From Branchiostoma floridae (Eukaryota > Chordata > Leptocardii > Amphioxiformes > Branchiostomatidae), in the NCBI RefSeq assembly GCF_000003815.2, contig NC_049987.1:17463959-17527958 (forward strand): a stretch of 64,000 nucleotides of DNA, read 5' to 3'. This document shows positions 23,019 to 33,527 of this stretch, one piece after another. Under the pieces are notes generated by a model. The model ran no database searches. It was not told the origin of the DNA and was given only the letters and a program-made list of their open reading frames with translations. Every line of letters starts with the position of its first letter. The first letter of the stretch is position 1. Both the position numbers and the translations under genes were made by a program.

Positions 23019-25810
23019 CTACTGCTTCTTATGGGCGACGACAACTTCAGAGACTGATTTGAAGTAAACTTGATCACCAACCACCGACGAATTATTGCGG
23101 ATATACTCCAACACAGTAGATCTTAATTCCGGTTCGTTTGCTATGTAAGGTGTGAGCGTGAAGAATTCAAGAAGCCGCATCCCTGTCTCAGAGTTCTCCT
23201 TGAAGCACTCGGTTACGTTGATGTTGGTATCTTCTTCGGAAGTGTCGTAGCCGATACCCATGTTGTCGAGCCACTCTTTGATGTCACACGACATACGGAA
23301 CACCGACTTCAGGCGGTCACCTTCGCCGAAATGCTCCCACATCTTGTCATACAACCTTCCGCCGACGCCATTATCTGTGAGCGTGTAACCGAACAAATAA
23401 TAGAGGGTTAACGTACATCTTTCGACTTATGGTGGTATCTCACTGCACTTGGGGCACTGGTGCGGCACTACTGGGGTTCGTTCACTGCGACACTGTTGTC
23501 ACAGTGTTACGTTATTTTCGCCTTTTTTTTTATAATTTAGATATTGTGTAAAACGTAAAAGTGTGACTTAGAAGACAACTGAAAATTTGTGGACTGAATT
23601 GGCCAATCAAGTATCCAAAGCAGTAAAGATGGTCAAACTGTTAACTTACCTGACTTAATCTGGACCACCATGTGACCACCGTCTGCCAGCTGTTCCCACA
23701 TGTTCCGCAAGGTGGCGTGCAGGTCTTTCACGTGGTAGAGAACGTGGACTGCATGGACCAGATTGAACGTTGTTGTCACAGGTTCTTCTGTCAGGAAGTA
23801 CTCTTCCGCCGTCTGTTGGCGCCAGTCGAACTCCACGGCTTGGAGGCTGGTGTCTTCACGCACCCGTGCCTACGGGAACATCGGTGGTGATTTTAATATG
23901 ATCTGTCCATTTCAAATTCATTGGTATAAGCTTCTTCGCCATTTCAAATGCTCATACACAGGGTCAGAGGTGAAGTACACAGGCGTGTAAACAATTCTTG
24001 TGTCGACCATACCTTATTTGCATAATTATGTCGGGCGTGTTTTGATTAGCCTCGGGGGCCTTCACCTTTGACCTTACGCATGCGTACTCGTAATGGCAAA
24101 GAGCTCATTGTCTTTGTCCTCGCCAGATTAGCTAGTTGGAATGCCCTGACTTCGTGTGATGAACAACTAAACCAAAAACATCATTACAAATTTACAATCA
24201 ATCCAGAGGTTCTAAAGTTATGGTGACCACAAATATCCGGTAACACAAACAATAGGCAGACACACACACACGGAGACAGACACGCACAGACAGACAGACA
24301 CACCAAAAACTGTACCTCCATTTTTCATGCAGGTAATAAAATACGAAATAAACTGAAGATTGGGATAATAAGGATATGAATGGCTCTTTGTGCACATGCG
24401 CAGGGAAATGCTTTGTATTTAATACATATATCAAAAGCATGGGCCTCTGAAACATAAACAAAACACGTTTGTAAACTAACGTGTGACACGTGACTCAGTA
24501 AGCAGTGGATCATAGGTTACTTACTGAGTCACGTGTTCTATCTGCGTCACGACAGCATCGGATTGCTCATACCTTGACAAAGACTGGTGCTGTTCTGTCG
24601 AAAAGTTGTGTGAGTCCAATTTTTGTGTTGGGTATTACAGTTAAACTTAGTTCAATAACGTTTATAAACCATTTTGTAAAAATCAACTGTCGTAGCCTGG
24701 ATATAGAGAATAAAGTAGTACCATCTTCATTTACCTTGTATCGCTCAATGAGGTCTTCCGCTGGTTCCACAACCCTGTTGTACACACTGTTGTGGCGCTG
24801 TAGTAGTTTCTTTAGAATGATGCTATCAACCTCTCCTGTTAAAGAAAAAACGACTGACATTTCATCTAAGATTCAAATCTCAAGAAATCAAGGGAGAATA
24901 GCACTTTTTGGTATTTTTTATTGATATTACAAGTGCCCCTAAAATTGTTGACAGTTGCTTTAAAAACAATGGTAACCTAATGTTTGAAGCATGGGCAATT
25001 TTGAACTTTTTTTTTATAGATATTAGACCATGTTGATTCGATTTAAATGGATGACATCTCCTGGGAACCCCCAAAACAAGGTGCGAGTGTGCGAGTTTGG
25101 CAAAAAAGCTGCCTTCATTAAATCTAAGTGGTCAGGTGGTTGCAAACCGTACTCCTCGGACATCTGTCTCCTCTTGTATATTATTTGTCTACATTTCTCC
25201 AATTTCTACTATTTGTCCAGTGACATGTGGAGTCTGGTAGAGGCTAAGAACTCCATACGGACCTCAATTGTACTTCATAGACACAAATGCGTCATTCTCC
25301 TACGAAGAGACATCCGACGGCGCCAGCAAACCGCCTTTGGTCTGTACTCTGCTATCTCAACCGTCACCATCAGTTCCTGTGGGCGTCGCCTCAAACCAGC
25401 TGTCAGCCAATCAGAGAACATGCCTTTCAGTTTTCAAAAGGGATCTCGCATATATAAGGTAAGCTCATTAATATTCATTAGCAGGGCGGTCAGGAACTGA
25501 TGGTGACGGTTGAGGTAGCAGAGTGCTGAGACAAGAGGCGGTTTGCTGGTGCCGTTGGATGTCTCTGAGTAGGAGAACGATACGCGTAAACCATGATGTA
25601 CATCGTGCAAAGTGCCTTACCGGATCCACTCCCAATCCCCAGCACACGAGCATCAGTCCCTGAATCACAAAGAATAGCATCCAGGGCCGTTGATCTGTAG
25701 AAATGGTTGAAGTTGTCTCTGTCTTTCTTCTCAATGGAGGCTTTGTAGGCTTTGAAGCATGTCAAATACTGCTCTGGAAAGTCTTTGACCAGTCTTCCGA
25801 AATTCTCCAT
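23019..25810 (-). CDS. HNMT-like: Histamine N-methyltransferase-like SAM-dependent methyltransferase
   Basis: Four exons: 25621-25810, 24735-24835, 23650-23869, 23019-23374. All are GT-AG with matching phases, 867 nt or 288 residues; human HNMT is 292. The SAM-binding motif I reads VLGIGSGSGE and spans the exon 1/2 junction (residues 56-65). VVEP follows in exon 2, as in HNMT. Exon 3 carries NLVHAVHVLYHVKDLHATL, the counterpart of the HNMT segment ending MLYYVKDIPATL, and exon 4 has the LYDKMWEHFG...DIKEWLDNMG pattern. Glu27 lines up with the histamine-contacting Glu28 of human HNMT. The Asn near the human C-terminus (Asn283) does not appear conserved, so histamine itself may not be the substrate. 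The protein is expected to be a cytosolic small-molecule N-methyltransferase. A fold-back element sits in intron 1 and the 51-bp minisatellite begins just past the stop. Confidence 0.88.
24486..24536. repeat. 17-bp inverted repeat with E-box and AP-1-like motif
   Basis: ACACGTGACTCAGTAAG at 24486-24502 and its exact reverse complement at 24520-24536, separated by 17 bp, in intron 2 of the HNMT-like gene. Each arm carries CACGTG and TGACTCA. It could be transposon ends or a regulatory dyad. Confidence 0.7.
25290..25582. mobile_element. Inverted-repeat element with a promoter-like core
   Basis: Arms of about 90 bp (25290-25379 and 25491-25582) are reverse complements with a few mismatches (CATTCTCCTAC, AGACATCC, CAGCAAACCGCC, TCAACCGTCACCATCAGTTC). 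The core of about 110 bp contains GCCAATCAG, TATATAAGG and ATTAATATTCATTAGCA. It is in intron 1 of the HNMT-like gene. Confidence 0.75.
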
Positions 25811-28660
25811 TCATTTGGGGATGATAAGCACTCTTTAGAAAACGTTTAAAATTACAATAAAAAGCAATTAGGGTTAGGGTTATGTTATGTTATGTTATGT
25901 TAGGGTTATACATGTGCCTATAACGTTAGCTTTGTGCGGTCGGTCTATGCCAATACAAGAATTATAAAGCATTTTTCGCGCAAAGTACAATACAGTGTAA
26001 TTTTAGAGGTTATTTCCAGGCCAAAAAGCAAAGCCTTTACCAACAAGCTTTCGATCAGTCCTCTGATCATACTTCTCAAGTTAGATTGACCCAGTTGCAG
26101 TTAGAGCTAACTTTTCTAACGCCGGGCGAACATATATTCATCGGATGAAGACTTATGCTAGCGTTTCCTATTATTTTCCACTTGAGTCTTCGACCTTCTA
26201 TAGGTCTGTCTACCTCACTCAAGAGCATTTCGATATCAGAAAAAAAGTGCACACAAATTGCCCAATGCAGTCTACAGACCAGGACTTAATTGCAGTCATT
26301 ACTGTGAAACATTGTCTTACGCATAATGTGCTACCAAGCAAGCAAACAATTTATTTCAAAACCTTTCATTTTCCATATGAAATCCTTGACAATTTCTTGT
26401 GTTACATATACCAAATCTAAATATCACGACAGTCTTACTCAAACGGTAACGTTCATTACTGATTTTTTTGTTACACATAGCTAAACTTTGCTCCTGAATA
26501 CTAGCCGATACTTAGCTGACCAAGGTCGACAGTAGTTCTGGTGTAGTCTGCAAAGTTTTAGACTACGCCTATCTTTCGTACCGAACATACGCCGAACATG
26601 TACATGTGCGGCAAAAAAATCCCTTACCATGTCCTAACCTAGCTCCGAATGCTATCTAACGTATTCCCAACCATCCCGACTACCAGTCGCACACTGCCGA
26701 ATCTCTCCTGACTGATTTCAAACCAATTGCTATCCTCTCACGATTTGAAATGGATATAATCAGCTATTAAAAAACTTTTTCAACCTCCTTGGCGATTTCG
26801 AAAGAGTGGTCATTTTCGTTTTTTTTTTATTACTCTGTGACACTGGAGGGTAACCTCCAGTAACAGAGTATTGTAATCACTTTGTGCGTTGAGTGTTCGC
26901 ACCTATATCTCTATGTTCCGTATGCCGCAATCACATATGGATTGGCATGTCGTCTGTACTCGGTTGGGAAATGATGCACGTTATTTTTTTTCGCCGTAGC
27001 TGTTTTTATTATGGATGTAATAATTTCAGTTTTCACCCCTACGCCGTCCGGTATAGTGGTTCAGGTCTTCCTTATGATTGTGCCTTAAGCCTTGTAGTAA
27101 TTTGATACCGTCAAGCAGATGTTGTCCTCGTCGGAATATGCCATCTCGTTCGGGCTTTGCGTTTCCAATATTGAGGTTGGTTTGACATAGCATACTGTTA
27201 ACATTTTGCGCGGTTGACAGTCAAATGCATTTTATGGTTAGAACGTGTTTGATCCTTGGGATCATTTTTTTTCGCGGTAGCTGTTTTCTATCGATGTAAT
27301 GTTTTTAGATGTCACCCCTATTTCCCTGGTATTGTAGAACAGCTGGCCTATAGACGATGGCGTTTGGCAATTACTTATCTACAAGCAGATATGGGGTTGT
27401 GTTGGCAGCTGTCCACAGCTGTTATTGACCCACTTTTTGCGCCTCAGGTATCCATTATTGTAAAGCTGCGTTGTTGTTTTCATTTGGTGTCGTTCGATTG
27501 AGACGCTGATTTCGCTGTTAATGCGTACAGGACTGTGTCTTAAATTTGGCAGTGATAGGTATGTTACTAGTAGCTTTTAAGTAATTTGTTGGTATAAGCT
27601 GATGTGATTTGTTCTGTATGTGATATAAACATCGAGTCATACACCATAGAAAACATCACAACCGACATAAACCATAATTAGGTCACAGAGTATGTTACCT
27701 ACGGTCACTTGTTAGAATTTTTTTACCTCTGCTAAACAACTTGTAGAACCAGTTTTTCCTTATTGGTATTGAGTGTCTTACAATTGAGATATCAATGTTC
27801 ATTTCTTAGAATTGAGATATCAGTGTTCATTTTTCGTTTTTAATCAAACTAATCAATTCTTTTATGCTATATTCTGTTATATTTTACGTTAACATCATTG
27901 AAAGATCAAATTTTGATCAAAATATATCACAGATAGCTCCAATTTGGCAATACGGCATCTAAGGTTCTTCTTTTGGCTTGATGTCGGTCGTGTAAAGTTC
28001 GGGGTGATAACCCGGTGATTCGTCCGCGTTCTAGTAATAGTCATTTTTCTTGAGAATGAGTTTGCAGAGATTTGTCTACGGTATTGTTTTTAGAATGAGT
28101 CGTGGATAAGTTGGAAACTACTAGACTAAGTAAGATTTTAAGACTTCTGACTTTATCCCGAACACCTACCGAACACCAGCCAACCGTGCCGAACACCAAC
28201 CGACGACTACCCAACCCATTTCAGACCTGTATATATGCCATGTGCGGCCGATTTTTTTTTCAAAATTTCAAACATTCGGCTAAAGCAGGCGAACACCAGC
28301 TGACTACAGCCTACCTGGCTCCCGAATCTCTACTAACCATTGTCGTGAGAGAGTCGGGGGGGGGGTCTTATATGTATACGAAAAGTACTATTTGTAATGA
28401 AGGAAATACTCATACCTATATGATGAATATACTCCCACGTCAGAGGCACAAATATGACGATGCTGTCAGAGATGTCTGTGCTTACCAGGAGCCCGACAGA
28501 ATTATTATACCTCTATAAGACAACTTATCGGACCAGTTCTGTAGACAACTTGTCGAATAATCTTTTAATTCGTATAATATATTGAGTGTCTTACAACTGA
28601 GATGTCAAAGGTCATCCTCAATATCGGGATGGTGATAAGAACGCATTACATCTCACTTAA
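25811..28660. other. Intergenic stretch with no recognised gene
   Basis: It contains a telomere-like tract (GGTTAGGGTTATGTTATG, about 25868-25910), a small hairpin at 26831-26872 (TACTCTGT...CTGGAGG-GTAA-CCTCCAG...ACAGAGTA), and two diverged copies of a segment with CGC(C/G)GTAGCTGTTTT and TCACCCCTA near 26990 and 27270. A nine-G run occurs near 28356. The frame at 28102-28518 has no recognisable domain. Confidence 0.4.
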
Positions 28661-29149
28661 GGCACAGCCAGGTAAATTTATGGATGACATCCTCTGCAGA
28701 CTTAAAAAACAGTGCGATAGGGCGAAAAAAAACAAGATCGGTAATAAAAACAAGATGCCTCATTTTCAACACCTTAATTAAAAGTTGTAACAAGATTTGA
28801 AGTGACAAAACGTGGCATCACAACTAACAAGGCATTCATTCCTGTATTAAAGAAGTGAGCTAGTGTAGTAAAAGTGATACTAGTGTGGTACACTGGTATC
28901 ACTTGCCAAGTTGGCAACTACATTCATGGCTTCTATATTGGTTGCACTTTTAAGTTTCACTTCTGCAACTATAGTCATGGCTACCTCCCTAGTGTCACTT
29001 CTACAAGTATAATTATTAGGCTACAACACGTTTGCCCATTTTGGTCTATCTGACCATCCCCGAAGAGTAAAAAAAACATCGTTTTTTTCTGAAATCAGGC
29101 GAAAATTAATGAGCGCTGATATCATCCATAAAATGTACTTACTGTGACC
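28661..29149. mobile_element. MITE-like element with terminal inverted repeats, copy B
   Basis: It starts GGCACAGCCAGGTAAATTTA and ends with the near reverse complement (ATCCATAAAATGTACTTACTGTGACC). Internal blocks such as TTGGTCTATCTGACCATCCCCG and TGGTACACTGGTATCACTT match copy A (21779-22266) in reverse orientation. It is about 489 bp with no ORF. Confidence 0.8.
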
Positions 29150-29337
29150 TTATTCGTATTGAGTGTCTTACAATTGAGATGTCAAAGTTCATCCTCAAAT
29201 ATCGGGATGGGGATAAGTACGCATTATATCTCACTCATGAGTAGTATCCCGCTTCCCTATTTTGACTGTCGTGTTCTTCCTTGTTCAAAGCAGACAATTC
29301 TTCCGAAAATAATTTCGTCAGGTTGGTCGAATATAGG

Positions 29338-29486
29338 AGAATTCTTTCACACAACCAGTAGGTACCTACTTGGATTACGTTTCGGTGTCTCTCAAACGGA
29401 AGTAGAACTCCAGTCAGATTAGCTCTGAGGAAGAGACATCAAAATGTAAGCCAAGTAAGTATCTACTGGTTGTGTGAAAGAATTCT
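29338..29486. mobile_element. Short inverted-repeat element (36-bp arms)
   Basis: The left arm at 29338-29373 (GAGAATTCTTTCACACAACC...) and right arm at 29451-29486 are reverse complements with few mismatches. The loop holds TCTGAGGAAGAGAC, a phrase common in retroelement remnants. Confidence 0.65.
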
Positions 29487-31604
29487 CTCATATCCAGACA
29501 ATTCTTAATATGTATATTGATGATTACATAGTCGTAGCCTGGAACTCAGCCTGGTTAGCTTTGGTCCACTCCCAAAAGTGGTTTGGGGAAGCCTTGGTCC
29601 ACTCCCGCTCGTACCAAGACTTACAAGTTTTCACTCAAGGGTAATGTAATGGATAGAAAATGTATCTTATATGTGGAAATGTAGTAAAACTGCAATTTTG
29701 TTGTTGGTTACAGGAAGTAAGTGTTGGTCAGTTTGCCAGACCAGCCCCCCTCCACTCTGTTTTGATGCAAATTCATGGATATAGGAGACCATGACATAGT
29801 CAATGTAATTGTTTTTCCCTTCGTGAACGAAGGGTTTGTAGTCAGTGCTGTTTTGATGTCAGGGGGTCGTTTGTCAGCCTGATAACTACGGAACGCGTGG
29901 ATGGATGGTTTTGATATTTGGTATGTGGGTAGGATTAGACATGACAAAGGAATGGCAGGAATTGCGTTACGGCAGGGCGCTCTAGCGGCGTGTTATGGTA
30001 CTGCAGCGGAACTTCCGGTTTTGCTATTTTTTGTTTGGGACTTGTTTGGGTGACGATTTTTAAGTGGTAGGTAGCTGTGTAAAAGCATAGTAAGGTGTGT
30101 AAGTTTTGGCCACCTACGGGTTTCGCAGGGGCGGTGAAAGTAATTCTTGTTTTAGGTTTTGAGAAGGAATAATGCGAGAAGGGGTTGATGGATGTTAATG
30201 ACTGTAGGTATGCAGATAGCTTACGTAATGATGTACATAATTGTATGCTTGTTATGCAAATTAGGTGGTAATTTGCATAATACAATAGGTATATGTAGAA
30301 ACCTTCGACACCCTGTGTCTGTGAACAGAACATCTCCTTCACGCCAAGACAGATTGATCTGATATTTGGTATGTAAGTAGCCCTTGAGAAGGAGAAGAAA
30401 CGTACGAGGCGTTTTTTTGACTAGTGGCTTTTGACGGTTTTGCAGGGGATGTTTGTACTTGAAAAATAGTGTGTAGTGTGCTAAGTGTGGCGATTGCGCA
30501 ATAGTGGTTTATATTTAGGAGTTACGTCATTCTGCATGGGTCCCGTCCCCACAGGAAGTGACCCCAAAAGGTCATAGTTGCGCAATAGAGGACAGCACGA
30601 CTTATATATACCAGACGATTACAAGAAAATGGTACTATAGGGACAGTACATTATACGCGATGGGGTGTAAATGTTTCCTATAAGATTTGACAATCTGTAG
30701 ATTAAGGGCAATGAATAAGGGCAACGATGATATTGTTTACAGGGGCCTATATTATACGTTTTAATAGGGTTGTACATGTAACAGTTACTACCGGTACAAT
30801 ACATTGTTGAACAAAGCAGGGTTTGTTTTTCACAGTAACTTGTAGTCATTGATGAGATTGTTTATAGGGATTGTACATTAGACATATATGATGCACAATG
30901 TAGTGGACTGCATTGTGAAACAAAGAATGCTACATCATCATTGTTGCAAGCAACAAGTCGGCAATAATGATCTGTAAAGGGGGCTGTACAAAGAAAAACT
31001 ATAATTTATAATATCACTTTGTAGAAACGTCCATGCAATGTATCAAGTCGTCAATATTGACAATATTGATCCGTCAACCCTTCCCTTGTTATTCCTATCT
31101 AAAGGGATGATTCGATTGCGTACGCGCGGAAAGCTTGCTGTCAATTTTTACCAATCGGACATACTAGTACACAACTCAGTTAGGCTAATATTTCTCTCTT
31201 TAAGTCCATTCCAAATGATCGTGCGGATGTTTGTTGTCATTGTTTAGAATTGATTTTTAAAGTTTTGTAATTATATGCCTAGAATTAACATTATTTCAAT
31301 TTCATAAATATTTCCCCGGTCCTGTAAAATAATTTGGAAATATTCATGGTGTGGAATTAGATACTTCTAATGGTTTCTAAATAATGATAACAGCATTCTA
31401 CCATTATTTACCATTTTTTGTAACATTTTGTAAATGGGTCAGTGGGCTGGAAAGATAGCAATTCACCCATCCTTGCAAAGTATGGTTGGGTGTCAATGCA
31501 ACAATGACCCACCACAAAGGATCCACCAGTGCCCAGCAGTGAAATCTAAAAATATACAGAGGCAACAACAGGGCTTACGTCGATGTAGGTTAGACATCCA
31601 GGTA

Positions 31605-31782
31605 CAGTCAAACCTGTATTAGGGGCCACCTCTACAGAGGGGCCACCTGTCCATAGTGGCCACTTTTTGTCGGTCCCTTGGGTATTTTATCTATAAGTTG
31701 CCACCTCTATACAGAGGCCACCTGTCTATAGTGGCCAAATTTGTCCGGTCCCTTGAGTGGCCGCTATAGACAGGTTTGACTG
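31605..31782. mobile_element. MITE with CAGTCAAACCTGT ends and TA flanks
   Basis: CAGTCAAACCTGT at the left pairs with ACAGGTTTGACTG at the right (one mismatch inside), both flanked by TA, as for Tc1/mariner/pogo-type insertions. The inside has repeated GGCCACCT and ATAGTGGCCA phrases. Confidence 0.8.
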
Positions 31783-32956
31783 TAATAAGATACGCCAAAA
31801 ATAGTTACTCAAGCAACTGGATATGGTTTTGAAACGGTCAGACGTTTCGGAAAGAATCCATTTTCCTTCGTCAGTGACTTACTTTACAACAGGGCTTACT
31901 TTTATGGGGGCAATAAACTAATTTTACCATTTGGCAAAGTTTAAATGTGAAAGAATCACACAGAGGTTTCACAATTATTCTAAAAAATATTTTGTACAGT
32001 TACTTTCAAAATGTTTCTAAACTATTCAAATGAATTCAAATAGATGAATATTTTCTTAGTCAATCTAAAAAAAAATCAATTATTGTGGCTTAGATATTCT
32101 TTTATTCAACATAATTCAGACTTATTACAAATATCATCTAAAACCCTCATGGTGACTTGGAATTGACTAATGTGTCTTATCTTTGAGTATCTGCTTTTAT
32201 GAAATGAAGTAGGCGTATAATTTGGGTACCTACTGGCTGGCAAAATACACCTAGTTATTATTATTAATATAAACTGTCCTCATTATTTATGCAAATTAGC
32301 CCCTGATCTGCATGATAAAAATTGATTATGTAAGGCATCTCCAAAGCTATCTTACTCGCTCGCTCACGGCCCATGACAAAAGCTATCTGTATTCCAAATA
32401 CCATGACAATCTGTCAACGCAAACTATTCCACTTCAAAGGGATGATACAGCTACATTGGCGCGAAAAAGTTGTAGAATTCCGAGAATTTTTGCCAATCGA
32501 ACGTATCATTTTCTGTAAGGCTAGCCCCTGAGATGTCTATAACAAACACCCTCCAACCACCACACCCTAGCCCATTTCACGAAGGTTGAGTTCTACGAAA
32601 TGTTACCTTTATTTCATACTGCACGCAAGGAGAAAGCCAAGGTAGACATTCTATATGTATCTCGGAGTCTATACAATGCAGATCTTTGTTCCTCATGACA
32701 TAATATAATGCTTCCTTCAACATTTTTTAGTACAGCTGAACAAAGCTATACCATTAGAATTATCTGTCATTCTCCCCATACATAACATGTCTGATGCAAC
32801 TGCAACTTGGCATATTCGAACCTCATTAGCTTGTTGTCGGGTTTCCTAATACTGGAAGTGTAACTTGTGTAATTGGAAACGTATATTTGCAATATATCAC
32901 AAATTTAAACATGTAATTTACAGATACAAATTTATGTATAACGTACACTACTGCTA

Positions 32957-33091
32957 CTCTCCAAGCACAGGTTGGTGGGAAAAATCATGACCTTTTCCTT
33001 TCATGTATTTTTCCCACAGTGCGAAGGCCGGTCGAAAAAAATTATGAAAGGAAAAGGTCACGATTTTTCCCACCAACCTCTGCTTGGAGAG
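32957..33091. mobile_element. Hairpin MITE with CTCTCCAAGC ends and TA flanks
   Basis: Arms of about 48 bp (CTCTCCAAGCACAGGTTGGT... and its reverse complement with few mismatches) enclose a loop of about 40 bp. TA is present on both sides. A relative with the same left end lies at 58426-58545. Confidence 0.85.
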
Positions 33092-33527
33092 TACACTACT
33101 ACTGCAATTTTACATCATTCAGTGCAATCAAATCTCGTGGTTTTGCAAGCTCAATGTCAACAAACCTTATTCTAGTTTTTGAGCAAAATTCATTCTTTGA
33201 CATGAAGTTCTTGTAAAAACTTTTCGAGACTAAAACATCTCTATCCCATCCCTTTCTGACTCTAACAATATTCTTTATTGTCTTGTTCATCTTGCAACTG
33301 TCTTAACCTAAAATACACTCTAGTATAGAGATATTATTGCACATATATAGTACCATTTACAACATACTACATATTACATTCAAGATAAACTATATCATAC
33401 ATTTAGTACAAGCACATAACCTTAATGATAATACCGTTGTGTACATAACAAGACTAATTTTAGTTTACAGTTTTTGTAACAATACACATTTGCAACAGTT
33501 GCATAAAGCTAAGAAGTTTTCCTAGTT

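Larger units (their letters stand above)
29498..33527. other. Intergenic between the HNMT-like and FIG4 regions
   Basis: No gene is recognised. The part at about 29700-30470 resembles the 60690-60900 stretch ('gtactgcagc', 'ggttttgctat', 'cacgattttt', 'gtatgtgggtagg') and is probably a decayed repeat family. Two MITEs are listed separately. The FIG4 3' UTR should lie just below 33528. Confidence 0.4.

Noticed and set aside
22268..23080. 270-codon minus frame of 17-residue repeats
   Set aside because: Generated by the 51-bp minisatellite. It overlaps the HNMT-like last exon in the wrong frame and has no start or splice support. Kept only as an observation.
25868..25910. Telomere-like GGTTAGGG tract
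   Set aside because: Only two TTAGGG-type units mixed with TTATG repeats inside a gene-containing contig. Treated as a simple repeat, not a telomere.
28102..28518. 138-codon plus frame
   Set aside because: Repetitive 'ccgaacacc' phrases and a nine-G run, with no domain or supporting neighbours.
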